A stretch of DNA of 64,000 nucleotides, taken from NCBI GenBank assembly GCA_016934935.1, contig JAFGRW010000132.1:1-64000 (forward strand). Direction: 5' to 3'. Source of the stretch: Spirochaetota bacterium (lineage in GTDB: Bacteria > Spirochaetota > UBA4802 > JAFGJZ01). Below the pieces are notes generated by a model. It ran no database searches and was not told where the DNA came from. It worked only from the letters and a program-made list of their open reading frames with translations. The number at the start of each line of letters is the position of its first letter. Position 1 is the first letter of the stretch. Below, piece by piece: positions 1 to 7,849 of the stretch. The translations under genes and the position numbers were made by a program.

Positions 1-26
1 TCAATTTGTTCTTGTGATTTAGCCAT
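1..26 (-). CDS. 5' end of an unidentified protein, runs off window
   Basis: The reverse strand has an ATG at 26-24 that opens a reading frame beginning MAKSQEQI before the window edge. An AGAGGA ribosome-binding site lies 8-12 bases upstream. Only eight codons are visible, so no family can be named. It faces away from the decayed genes at 46-1087. Confidence 0.35.
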
Positions 27-45
27 ATTTTTGTCCTCTTACTAA

Positions 46-618
46 TATTTATTTTATGGCTATTTACACAATCTTTTTTACACTCTCTTTGAAGATGAAA
101 GTCTGGCTCTTTTTGGTTTTGGTTCTGATAGTTTTATAGAGGTAATTTCTGGATTAGGGATTGCTCATATGATTTTAAGAATCCAGAATAATCCTGACAG
201 CAAAAGAGACGGATTTGAAAAAACAGCGTTAAGAATTACTGGAATAGCTTTTTTTACTCTGGTATTTGGTCTTGTAATAACAAGTGTTTATAATATTTGG
301 ACGGGTCATAAGCCGCTCACAACCTTTTGGGGAGTTGTGATATCGATAATATCAATCCTGATAATGTGGATTTTGGTGCTTTGGAAAAGAAAAATCGGAA
401 ACCAGCTTGGTTCTGCGCCTATTTTGGCTGATGCAAATTGTACACTGGTTTGCGTTTATATGTCTATCATATTGCTTGTTAGTAGTGGCATTTATGAACT
501 GTTCAAAGTTCCGTATATCGACAGTATTGGAACTCTTGGGCTTGCTTATTTCGCTTTTAAGGAAGGAAGAGAGTGCTTTGAAAAAGCTAAAAGTGATAAG
601 ATATGTTGTTGCGATTGA
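46..618 (+). pseudogene. Cation-transporter family protein, 5'-truncated remnant
   Basis: The frame stays open from 46 to 618 but its upstream limit is a TAA at 43-45. No ATG occurs before 169, which is inside the conserved first part of the family. Before that ATG the frame reads EDESLALFGFGSDSFIEVIS and then GLGIAH, the family signature after the first membrane helix. After 169 come three or four hydrophobic helices, a loop with ILADANCTLVC, and a Cys-rich tail (ICCCD). A protein from ATG169 (149 aa) would lack helix 1. I infer a membrane metal or cation carrier that lost its 5' end, probably at a recombination junction near 26-50. A functional short form cannot be excluded. Confidence 0.55.
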
Positions 619-628
619 AAAAAACATG

Positions 629-1087
629 ACGAAAATTGAATTTATTTATCCCTTTGATGATGGTAATAGAAGGATGGGGCGGTTATGATAAACGCTTATT
701 TTTGTAAATGGAATCCACTCTTTTTAGCATCACGGTTGAGAGTATAGTGTATAAACATCAGGCTTAATATTATGACGTTCTAAATAAAAATACAAAAAAT
801 GCTGAGTTATCTGTCTTTGTTGAATATATACAAAAATTGGTTTTCAAGACTTTATTGATTTTAAATACCCCAAAGTCATCCCCGAAGTCAAAAAAATGTT
901 TTTAGCTATGGATGGCGAAATGACTCGTAGAAAAATTCAGGATAAACTTTGTTTGAAAGGTGAAAAGTGTTTCAGAGAAACTTATCTACAACCTGCTGTT
1001 GAAATGGGACTTCTTGAAACGATAATCCCTGATAAACACAACAGTCGCTTGCAAAAATAGAGATTAACTGAGAATGGAAAGATGTAA
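629..1087 (+). pseudogene. Fic-family protein remnant (multiple frameshifts and stops)
   Basis: Three-frame reading recovers the C-terminal half of a Fic protein. At 638-685 is FIYPFDDGNRRMGRL, matching the Fic core HPFxDGNGRxGR with His to Tyr and Gly to Arg. Next come KWNPLF (about 707-724), VESIVYKHQ (about 732-759), YYDVLNKN and ELSVFVEYIQKL in other frames. A winged-helix tail follows (about 868-1087) containing MTRRKIQDKL and IIPDKHNSRLQK. A TAG at 1058-1060 sits where the family has Tyr; RLTENGK continues in frame to the TAA at 1085. The N-terminal half is absent. The gene is clearly dead; intact relatives AMPylate target proteins. Confidence 0.8.
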
Positions 1088-1151
1088 ATCTTTAGTTTAA
1101 AGGTAAATACAAATAATTATAGTAATAATCAGTAAACATTAGGAGTAAAAA

Positions 1152-1685
1152 ATGTATACAATAGATGGCATGATAACAGTAAATGATCTGTTAGACTTTA
1201 ATAAGTATTATTACAAAAGCACGCTAAACACGGTGAAAAATAAAGTATTGCTGTCTATTTTTGTTGTTATAGTTTTCATTTTGGCATTTTATGATGCTTC
1301 CAGATTTATGGATGGAAAGATAGATATATATGAGATGAAATCAATATATATCATTTTATACTTGATTCTCTTTGTGTTAATAGTCAAACATTGGATTGTT
1401 CGGAGCGTCAAAAAGTTATATAATTCTAATGCCTTTTATCATGAACAACAGAAGATTATCGTCTCTGAAAAAGAGATAACATGCTCTTCAGAAAGTTCCA
1501 GTGTAAAATTAGCAGAAAATAAGATAGAAAAAATTTGTATTACAGATAAAGCCGTTTATGTTTATATTTCTACATTACAAGCATATATTATTACCAAGCA
1601 AATGGTTGGTAATAATGATAAATACAATGAAATAGCAAATTATATTAAGGATAATTTTTTGCAGTCTAAGATAATTTTTGAATGA
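1152..1685 (+). CDS. YcxB-like membrane protein
   Basis: A 177-residue protein with two membrane helices (about residues 32-50 and 65-85) and a C-terminal soluble domain of beta strands. The section around YIITKQMVGNNDKYNEIANY resembles the C-terminal domain of YcxB-like proteins, whose function is unknown. The start ATG follows TAGGAG with normal spacing. It lies just downstream of the Fic remnant, in a low-GC stretch that looks accessory. The family call rests on domain pattern only. Confidence 0.55.
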   Translation: MYTIDGMITVNDLLDFNKYYYKSTLNTVKNKVLLSIFVVIVFILAFYDASRFMDGKIDIYEMKSIYIILYLILFVLIVKHWIVRSVKKLYNSNAFYHEQQKIIVSEKEITCSSESSSVKLAENKIEKICITDKAVYVYISTLQAYIITKQMVGNNDKYNEIANYIKDNFLQSKIIFE

Positions 1686-1724
1686 AACGAAAAAAATATA
1701 GTTTGTGATATGGAGAAACGTATC

Positions 1725-2216
1725 ATGAAAATAGTTTTTGAAAACTTTTGGCTTTTTTTTATTATTGCGGCATCTATTACTGGAATCAATTTTAAAATAA
1801 AATCAAAAAAATATATAAAGGATAACCCCGAGCTGAAGAGCGGTTATAATAAGATGTTTACAGGATGGATGGTGTTTGGAAATATTCCCTGGATAATAGT
1901 TGGAATTGGAAGTATAGGTAACTATACAAAAAACATTTTTGATTATTTTAACCCAAAGAACTTGAACCCTTTTGTGTTAATTTTCTATATTTCAATAATT
2001 TTTATATGGGTTTTATCTGTTTACTGGATTTACTTCAAAAATGGTGCCGAATTTATTGAAAAGCATCCAGGTTTGTTTATTAAAAGAGGATTTGGCGACA
2101 ATTTAGATAAAGTCACTGCCAAACAGATAAAAATTCTTCTTGGATTAGGATTGTTGGGTGGAATTATCGGACTGATTATGATATGGATAATTGATTTTCC
2201 CTTGCCAGTATTTTAA
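1725..2216 (+). CDS. Hypothetical four-helix membrane protein
   Basis: I do not recognise this protein. It is about 163 residues with hydrophobic segments near the N-terminus (WLFFIIAASITGI), the middle (WMVFGNIPWIIVGIG and FVLIFYISIIFIWVLSV) and the C-terminus (LLGLGLLGGIIGLIMIW), so an integral inner-membrane protein is expected. An upstream in-frame ATG at 1710 has no ribosome-binding site. The ATG at 1725 has GGAGA nine bases upstream and is preferred. It follows the YcxB-like gene by about 40 bases and may share its transcript. Confidence 0.6.
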   Translation: MKIVFENFWLFFIIAASITGINFKIKSKKYIKDNPELKSGYNKMFTGWMVFGNIPWIIVGIGSIGNYTKNIFDYFNPKNLNPFVLIFYISIIFIWVLSVYWIYFKNGAEFIEKHPGLFIKRGFGDNLDKVTAKQIKILLGLGLLGGIIGLIMIWIIDFPLPVF

Positions 2217-2227
2217 AACAATCTATC

Positions 2228-3148
2228 TTATGTTAACCCGAAAATTTCCCTGATTTCTTCAACCAGTTGAACAGACCGTTCTATTTCAACTTTTCTGATG
2301 GAAACACTTTCGATATTACAACCAATCGGAATCTTCTTTTCGATGGCAAAATCGAGTAACTCGGCAAATTGTCTTTTTAATATATCTACAGATTTATCCA
2401 GAATATCTTCCGAGTTCTGTAATTCGTTTTCTAGCCATCGCGGTATGTTAATGCCGAGCCATTTCATAAACTCCAGTGTTTTTAAAGAACCGCAGGGCGT
2501 TAATGTAAAAAGAATGGGAACCATATCGATACCATTTTCGTTGCAATAAAAATAGTAGTCCGATAAGAAATTTTTAGAGGCTTCCAGATTATAAACCGCC
2601 TGGGAGATAAAAAATTTACATCCATTTTCCATCTTTTTAATTACTCTTAGGTGCTCATTATGACTGGAAAGATGTCTTTCGGGAATTGTGACTCCACCCA
2701 GTGTTAAGCCGGCATCATGTTGTGCGTTTATTTTGTAGGCATCTTCAAGTTTTGTAACGGTTTTCTGTCTTGATGAGGCGGCTCCTACAAATACAGCCAG
2801 TACGTCTTGACTGGAGTTTTCGTTAATGAACCCTGTTAGGCTGTCTTTGGTATGGTTACTGACAGCCTTGTAAATAACCTTGGGCAGGGTCAGCTTGTTC
2901 AAGTAATTCCTGTAATAGAAGTCCGGATCAAGTGTTGGCAAAAATGGAAAAGGACGTTCCGCGCTTGTCCGGGCTTTCTCATCCTGAACGTCATAAATAA
3001 CAAGACCGTCTATTTTCATTATTTTAAGTCTCTCAATATGGTTGCCGGTTATTTCGACTATTTTTTCGTGTGAACAGGTTTGCCGGGGAGGAGTTATTCC
3101 ATAGGTGATTATTCCAGACTTTTTTTGAATTATTTTATCGATTAACAA
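2228..3148 (-). CDS. Methylenetetrahydrofolate reductase-like protein
   Basis: The protein resembles the MetF family, FAD-dependent TIM barrels that reduce 5,10-methylene-THF to 5-methyl-THF for methionine synthesis. It begins with the strand motif ITYGITPPR and has LTLGGVTIPERH and FFISQAVYN at the places where MetF proteins have their GG...P and substrate/FAD segments. At 306 residues it has the usual single-domain length. The frame opens further upstream (3175), but a perfect AAGGAGG at 3160-3154 lies five bases before a TTG at 3148, so I choose that TTG. It is divergent from rex. Exact substrate is not certain, because paralogues of this fold occur. Confidence 0.7.
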   Translation of the reverse strand: MLIDKIIQKKSGIITYGITPPRQTCSHEKIVEITGNHIERLKIMKIDGLVIYDVQDEKARTSAERPFPFLPTLDPDFYYRNYLNKLTLPKVIYKAVSNHTKDSLTGFINENSSQDVLAVFVGAASSRQKTVTKLEDAYKINAQHDAGLTLGGVTIPERHLSSHNEHLRVIKKMENGCKFFISQAVYNLEASKNFLSDYYFYCNENGIDMVPILFTLTPCGSLKTLEFMKWLGINIPRWLENELQNSEDILDKSVDILKRQFAELLDFAIEKKIPIGCNIESVSIRKVEIERSVQLVEEIREIFGLT

Positions 3149-3318
3149 AAAGGCCTCCTTTGCAAAAATAATCACATTTCAAACTAATAATTCGAAGATA
3201 TTACGTGATATATACATGGCTGTTTATTGCAAGAAAAAGTTTTTTAAAGAAAAGAGCAGCTATTTGATCACAAATGTGAAAAAAATAACAGCTTAAGCGT
3301 TTTTTAGAGGATATTGTG

Positions 3319-3346
3319 TTGACAATTTCTCAGGATTTAACACTAT
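3319..3346 (+). promoter_or_regulatory. Predicted sigma-70 promoter of the rex operon
   Basis: TTGACA at 3319-3324 is followed after 16 bases by CACTAT at 3341-3346, about 28 bases before the rex ATG. The arms GTGTT and AACAC flank the spacer. A palindrome TCACA-AA-TGTGA lies upstream at 3268-3279 and could be an operator; its half-sites are in the reverse order to the usual Rex site TTGTGA-N-TCACAA. Confidence 0.45.
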
Positions 3347-3373
3347 GTTCACATTACTGGGAAGGAAGTTAAA

Positions 3374-4003
3374 ATGATACACTCAATACCTGAGCCGGCA
3401 ATAAAAAGATTAAGCGCACTCTATCAGCTTTTATGCAGACTCGAAAAATCGGGAGTGCAGGCTATCTCTTCGAAAGAGATAGGAGAAAGACTTGATATCA
3501 GTGCTCATACTGTGCGCAAGGATATCAGTTATTTACGTGAAGCCCAGATATCGGGCGCGCGTTATACTGTACAAAAGCTTAAAGAGCTTATCGGCCGGTC
3601 TTTGAAGTTTACAACATCGCGCAAGGCGTGCGTGGTTGGACTTGGCAAGATAGGTGCAGCTATTTTGAATTATTCACGTTTTGGCGGTTACGGTTTTGAT
3701 ATTGTAGCTGGTTTTGACTCAAATGTTAACATTGTAGAGACGCTTAACGCTGATATGGATCTTTTCCCCTCTTACATGATACCGGAGGTGGTAACGGATC
3801 GTTCAATCGAACTGGCCGTATTGGCTGTTCCGGCGGACGCGGCTCAACTTTGCGCGGATCGTTTAGTAAAAGGCGGCATAAAAGGTATTGTTAACTTTAG
3901 TTCCGCTCTTTTGACAATAGATAAAAAAATAGCAGTTTCAGATGTCGATGTGACGAAAGAGTTGCGCGTTTTAAGCGCCATGATTTCGCTTGCCGACAGA
4001 TGA
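3374..4003 (+). CDS. rex: Redox-sensing transcriptional repressor Rex
   Basis: Rex senses the NADH/NAD+ ratio and represses fermentative and respiratory genes when NADH is low. The 209-residue protein has the expected two parts: an N-terminal winged helix (about 1-80, with SAHTVRKDISYL as recognition region) and a Rossmann domain with GLGKIG at 89-94 and the acidic end of strand 2 near D115. The ATG follows GGAAGG. It is first in an apparent operon with serC and serA (13 bases to serC), which would tie serine synthesis, itself NAD-dependent, to redox state. Rex genes often autoregulate. Confidence 0.93.
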   Translation: MIHSIPEPAIKRLSALYQLLCRLEKSGVQAISSKEIGERLDISAHTVRKDISYLREAQISGARYTVQKLKELIGRSLKFTTSRKACVVGLGKIGAAILNYSRFGGYGFDIVAGFDSNVNIVETLNADMDLFPSYMIPEVVTDRSIELAVLAVPADAAQLCADRLVKGGIKGIVNFSSALLTIDKKIAVSDVDVTKELRVLSAMISLADR

Positions 4004-4016
4004 ACGGGGAGAAGGT

Positions 4017-5099
4017 ATGGCAAGAGTATATAATTTTTCAGCAGGGCCCGCAGTTTTGCCCGAAGACGTACTGAAAAAAGCAGCATCAGAGATGCTGGAA
4101 TATGGAACTACCGGAACATCGGTAATGGAGATGAGTCATAGATCCAAAGATTATATGGATCTTTTTTACAAGGCTCAGAACGATCTTCGTAAGTTAATGG
4201 AAATACCGGATAACTACGAAGTTCTCTTCTTACAAGGGGGCGCTTCATTGCAGTTTTCAATGATTCCCATGAACCTGGCTGTTAAAAGCAAAAAGATGGA
4301 TTATGTAAATACAGGGGTATGGTCTAAAAAGGCGATTGCCGAGGCAAAAAAATTCGGAGAGGTTAATATTGTAGCTTCTTCTGAAGATACCACTTTTAAC
4401 CGTATTCCGGAACTTGATAAGGCAAAGTTTAATAAAGATGCCGACTATTTTTATCTGGTATCAAACAATACGATTTACGGAACAAGAATTGTAGATTTTC
4501 CTGACACAGGCAACGTGCCTCTGATTGCGGATATGTCTTCTGATATTCTTTCACGAAAGGTCGATGTAAGTAAATTCGGAATTATTTTTGCCGGTGCCCA
4601 GAAGAACATCGGACCATCCGGTTTGACTGTTGTCATTATCCGTAAAGACCTGATCGGTCTGGCTGATGATTCGATTCCGACAATGCTTAATTACAGGACA
4701 CATTCTGAAGGCGAATCCATGTTTAATACTCCACCGACATATTCGGCATATATTGCGGGGCTTGTGTTTGAAAAACTTCTAAACGAGGGCGGCCTTGATA
4801 CAATGGAGTCGGTTAACAAAAAGAAGGCAGCGCTATTGTATGATTTTCTTGATAACAGCAAGCTTTTTAAACCTACTGTTGAACCGGCATACAGATCGAT
4901 AATGAATGTACCTTTTGTAACAGGTGATGATCAGAAAAATGCAGATTTTATAGCACAGGCAACTAAAGCAGGTTTCGTTAACCTTAAGGGACACCGTTCG
5001 GTTGGTGGAATGAGAGCATCTATTTATAACGCAATGCCTATTGAAGGTGTGCAGAAGCTTGTAGAGTTTATGAAGGCATTCGAACAAAATAACGCTTAA
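4017..5099 (+). CDS. serC: Phosphoserine aminotransferase SerC
   Basis: SerC converts 3-phosphohydroxypyruvate and glutamate to phosphoserine with PLP, the second step of serine biosynthesis. The 360-residue protein starts with the family signature VYNFSAGPAVLP and has EMSHRS near 38, the substrate loop LQGGAS near 72-77, and the PLP lysine K196 in FAGAQKNIGPSG. A longer in-frame start exists at 3990 but would overlap rex; GGAGAAGG just before 4017 supports this one. serA follows after 10 bases. Confidence 0.95.
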   Translation: MARVYNFSAGPAVLPEDVLKKAASEMLEYGTTGTSVMEMSHRSKDYMDLFYKAQNDLRKLMEIPDNYEVLFLQGGASLQFSMIPMNLAVKSKKMDYVNTGVWSKKAIAEAKKFGEVNIVASSEDTTFNRIPELDKAKFNKDADYFYLVSNNTIYGTRIVDFPDTGNVPLIADMSSDILSRKVDVSKFGIIFAGAQKNIGPSGLTVVIIRKDLIGLADDSIPTMLNYRTHSEGESMFNTPPTYSAYIAGLVFEKLLNEGGLDTMESVNKKKAALLYDFLDNSKLFKPTVEPAYRSIMNVPFVTGDDQKNADFIAQATKAGFVNLKGHRSVGGMRASIYNAMPIEGVQKLVEFMKAFEQNNA

Positions 5100-5109
5100 G
5101 GAGTAAATT

Positions 5110-6285
5110 ATGTATAAAATTCAGACATTAAATAAAATATCTTCAAAGGGACTGGATCTTATGCCTCGTGACATGTACGAGATTGCCTCTGAAATTGGTC
5201 ATCCCGACGGCATAATTCTTAGAAGTTTCAAAATGCACGATATGGATCTTCCTAAGTCGTTAAAAGCTGTGGCAAGAGCTGGTGCAGGTGTTAACAATAT
5301 TCCTATCGAAAAATGTACAGAAAAGGGTGTTGTCGTTTTCAATACGCCGGGAGCAAATGCAAATTCTGTTAAAGAGCTGGTTTTTACAGGAATGCTGCTT
5401 TCCGCAAGAAAAGTAAAAGAGGCGCTGGAGTGGATTCCGACTCTTGACGGAACGGGAGACGAGGTTCCCAAACTGGTAGAGAAAGGAAAGAGCCAGTTTA
5501 CCGGAACAGAGATCAGCGGTAAAAAAATTGGTGTAGTGGGGCTTGGAGCTATTGGTGTAATGGTTGCGAATACGGCAACAGCTCTGGGAATGGAAGTTCT
5601 GGGCTTTGATCCCTTTATCACTGTAGATAACGCATGGGATTTGCACCATTCTATAACCCGTTGCAGAAGCATCGATGAATTATTGGCAGAGTGTGATTAT
5701 ATTTCATTACATGTTCCTCTTAATGACAATACCAAGGGTCTGCTCAATAAAGAGCGGTTTAAAAATATAAACAGGAATGTAGTCATACTTAACTTCGCGA
5801 GAGGCGGACTTGTTAATAATGCCGATCTGAAAGAGGCGATTAATGAGGGCAAAGTATCCTGTTACGTAACAGATTTTCCGGATCAGGAGTTGTTACAGAC
5901 AAAAAATGTGATTAATTTGCCTCATCTTGGTGCAAGTACGGAGGAAGCTGAAGAGAACTGCGCTGTTATGGCTGCAAACCAGCTAAAAGATTTTCTTGAA
6001 AGCGGAAACATTAAAAACTCTGTAAATTTTCCTGAGTGTGATCTTCCGTTTACAACTGATCACAGGCTTATAATTGCCAATAAGAATATTCCTAATATGG
6101 TTGGGCAGATATCATCAATAATTGCTGTTGATGGAATAAATATTCAGGATATGGTAAACAAACACAAGAACGATTTGGCCTACAATATAATTAATATTGA
6201 CGGAGAAATCGCTGAAGCTACAATTGAAAAAATTCGAAATATAGACGGCATTCTGATGGTGCGGTTTTTCAAGAAAGAGCGGTGA
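5110..6285 (+). CDS. serA: D-3-phosphoglycerate dehydrogenase SerA
   Basis: This enzyme oxidises 3-phosphoglycerate to 3-phosphohydroxypyruvate with NAD+, the first step of serine synthesis. The 391-residue protein has the NAD-binding GLGAIG at 144-149, catalytic R231 (FARGG), E260 (DQELL) and H272 (LPHLGAS), and a C-terminal ACT domain from about residue 318, the usual site of serine feedback. It is the short form, without the intervening domain of long SerA proteins. An AAGGAG precedes the ATG. Together with serC it supplies two of the three pathway enzymes; serB is not in the window. Confidence 0.94.
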   Translation: MYKIQTLNKISSKGLDLMPRDMYEIASEIGHPDGIILRSFKMHDMDLPKSLKAVARAGAGVNNIPIEKCTEKGVVVFNTPGANANSVKELVFTGMLLSARKVKEALEWIPTLDGTGDEVPKLVEKGKSQFTGTEISGKKIGVVGLGAIGVMVANTATALGMEVLGFDPFITVDNAWDLHHSITRCRSIDELLAECDYISLHVPLNDNTKGLLNKERFKNINRNVVILNFARGGLVNNADLKEAINEGKVSCYVTDFPDQELLQTKNVINLPHLGASTEEAEENCAVMAANQLKDFLESGNIKNSVNFPECDLPFTTDHRLIIANKNIPNMVGQISSIIAVDGINIQDMVNKHKNDLAYNIINIDGEIAEATIEKIRNIDGILMVRFFKKER

Positions 6286-6288
6286 CTA

Positions 6289-6801
6289 ATGTATAAAGAC
6301 CCGGACAGTCTGAACGGATCGATTTTTTCAAAAATTGTATTTTTAACCACGGGATTATGTATAGGTTTTCTTATAACTGTCATTTTCTTTGGTGCTTACA
6401 GGGTAAGTGATAAAAATATGTCTCCGGTGTTAGAGCCCGGAGACTATATTTTTATAAACAGATATAAATCTGCTTCAGTTGGAGACGTTGTTTTGGTTAA
6501 AAGTCCTGTTCAAGAGGATCGATTCTATCTTTCCCGGGTTGTAGCTGTTGGCGAATCGTCTGTAAGAATCGAAAAAAAGGTTCTGTATGTGAATGACGCA
6601 CCTTCTGACATTAAGTTCTATAGCAAGGATTCAAGAGTTTTGCCGGGTGAAAAAACAGAACGTGACAATATGTCTCATAAACCGGTTTCAAAAGATACAG
6701 TTTTTATAATTGGTGATAATTGGGACTACAGCTATGATAGTCGCTATTTTGGCCCAATTTCAACGGAGAATATTAAAGGTGTGGTTTTTCTAAAGATATA
6801 A
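6289..6801 (+). CDS. Signal peptidase I-like protein lacking the Ser/Lys dyad
   Basis: Fold and motif order match type I signal peptidases (S26): one membrane helix at about 15-36, then the box NMSPVLEPGDYIFINR, a DVVLVKSP strand, LSRVVAVG, and near the end GDNWDYSYDSRYFGPIS, the conserved GDN box. The catalytic Ser expected before Met in the first box is Asn (N43), and the general-base Lys expected in the KRV box is Ser (S82). The protein is therefore unlikely to cleave signal peptides by the normal mechanism. It starts 3 bases after serA with little ribosome-binding site, which suggests coupled translation. A role as a decoy, chaperone or structural paralogue is inference. Confidence 0.75.
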   Translation: MYKDPDSLNGSIFSKIVFLTTGLCIGFLITVIFFGAYRVSDKNMSPVLEPGDYIFINRYKSASVGDVVLVKSPVQEDRFYLSRVVAVGESSVRIEKKVLYVNDAPSDIKFYSKDSRVLPGEKTERDNMSHKPVSKDTVFIIGDNWDYSYDSRYFGPISTENIKGVVFLKI

Positions 6802-6802
6802 A

Positions 6803-6826
6803 TTTGTAAAAAAACCTGTTTACAAA
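6803..6826. other. 8-bp perfect inverted repeat between operon genes
   Basis: TTTGTAAA and TTTACAAA are separated by 8 bases, just after the stop of the signal-peptidase-like gene. There is no uridine run, so it is a weak terminator candidate; an operator or mRNA-processing hairpin is equally possible. Confidence 0.35.
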
Positions 6827-6894
6827 CAAATTTTGATAAATAAGATGTTCTGAAGATGATTTATTGCCGGTTCAATGTCTGATTAGGAAAAAAA

Positions 6895-7839
6895 ATGAGT
6901 CAATATCAGGAAAAAGTATCGAGTTTTGTTTCCCACCTGCTCTCAAACCCGGGCATTCAAAATGACTGCCCTATAATTGCCGAGCAGACTGTTTTGAATT
7001 TTATCAGCACAAACAGGGAAAAATTGAAAGAGAACTTCAAATCACCTCAATTTTTTGCCGGTGTGCCTGCTAGCACTATTTTTCAGATGATTGCTGAAGA
7101 TTTGCGAAGACGTACCATCGATTCGGTTCTTCCGGATATTGAGTCCATGATAGAGTCTATAGATTTTACGTTTCTTAGTGATATTTATAAGGGTAAGTAC
7201 AGCCCGGATTATTATGTGCAAATTTTTAAAAAATACATAAAAGAGCTGATTATAAACGCGGAAGCCCGTTCGGGGTTTAATTCTTCATTAAACATTATCA
7301 AATCCAATGCTCTTGAGCGTTATGTCGGTATCAGCTTTGCGCGTCACAGTCCTCTCTATTTTGAACTTGTCAGGGTGCAAAGAAACAATCTTCACACCGA
7401 AGAGTATGTTAACTATCTGAAGGTTCTGCTTCTTTTAAGGGGCTCGGCATTTATTAAGGAAGAGTTGCCCCCCCTCTCTAATTCCAAGGTAAATATCGTT
7501 AATTATAAAAACGATCAGAGGCTGCTTGAGCAGTATCTGGATCTGCGTTCAAAAAAATTCGCGAAAGTTTTACCAGGGGTAACTGCCGAAATCTTTGATA
7601 TGGCTATAAAATGCAATCTTCCTGCGACTCATCTAAAGCCGGAAGATGCTTCCGCAAGGTTTCTGTACATCATGTCACAGCGATTTCAAAATTATCAGGA
7701 TTATAAAAAAATTGATCGTGGAGCCGAGACTCCGGACAAGAGCTGGTTCAGCATAATGCGGAAAAATGCCAAATATTACGGTTTTGACAAGCGTTTGCTT
7801 GAGGATCTTTTTATGTTGGCCGGTGACAATAAATGGTAA
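6895..7839 (+). CDS. Conserved-looking hypothetical cytoplasmic protein
   Basis: I do not recognise a family for this 314-residue protein. It has no signal peptide or membrane helix, is rich in alpha-helical sequence, and has the look of a large all-helical protein (YYVQIFKKYIKELI, EYVNYLKVLLLLRG, RFLYIMSQRFQNYQDY). No catalytic motif is evident. It sits between the signal-peptidase-like gene and the voltage-sensor gene, about 90 bases from the former and 10 from the latter, so it may be the tail of the rex operon or the head of a two-gene unit. Confidence 0.6.
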   Translation: MSQYQEKVSSFVSHLLSNPGIQNDCPIIAEQTVLNFISTNREKLKENFKSPQFFAGVPASTIFQMIAEDLRRRTIDSVLPDIESMIESIDFTFLSDIYKGKYSPDYYVQIFKKYIKELIINAEARSGFNSSLNIIKSNALERYVGISFARHSPLYFELVRVQRNNLHTEEYVNYLKVLLLLRGSAFIKEELPPLSNSKVNIVNYKNDQRLLEQYLDLRSKKFAKVLPGVTAEIFDMAIKCNLPATHLKPEDASARFLYIMSQRFQNYQDYKKIDRGAETPDKSWFSIMRKNAKYYGFDKRLLEDLFMLAGDNKW

Positions 7840-7849
7840 AAGAGTTGTT

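Noticed and set aside
5199-5672. Long reverse-strand frames inside serA
   Set aside because: They are shadows of the real gene; composition and lack of start signals show no coding function.
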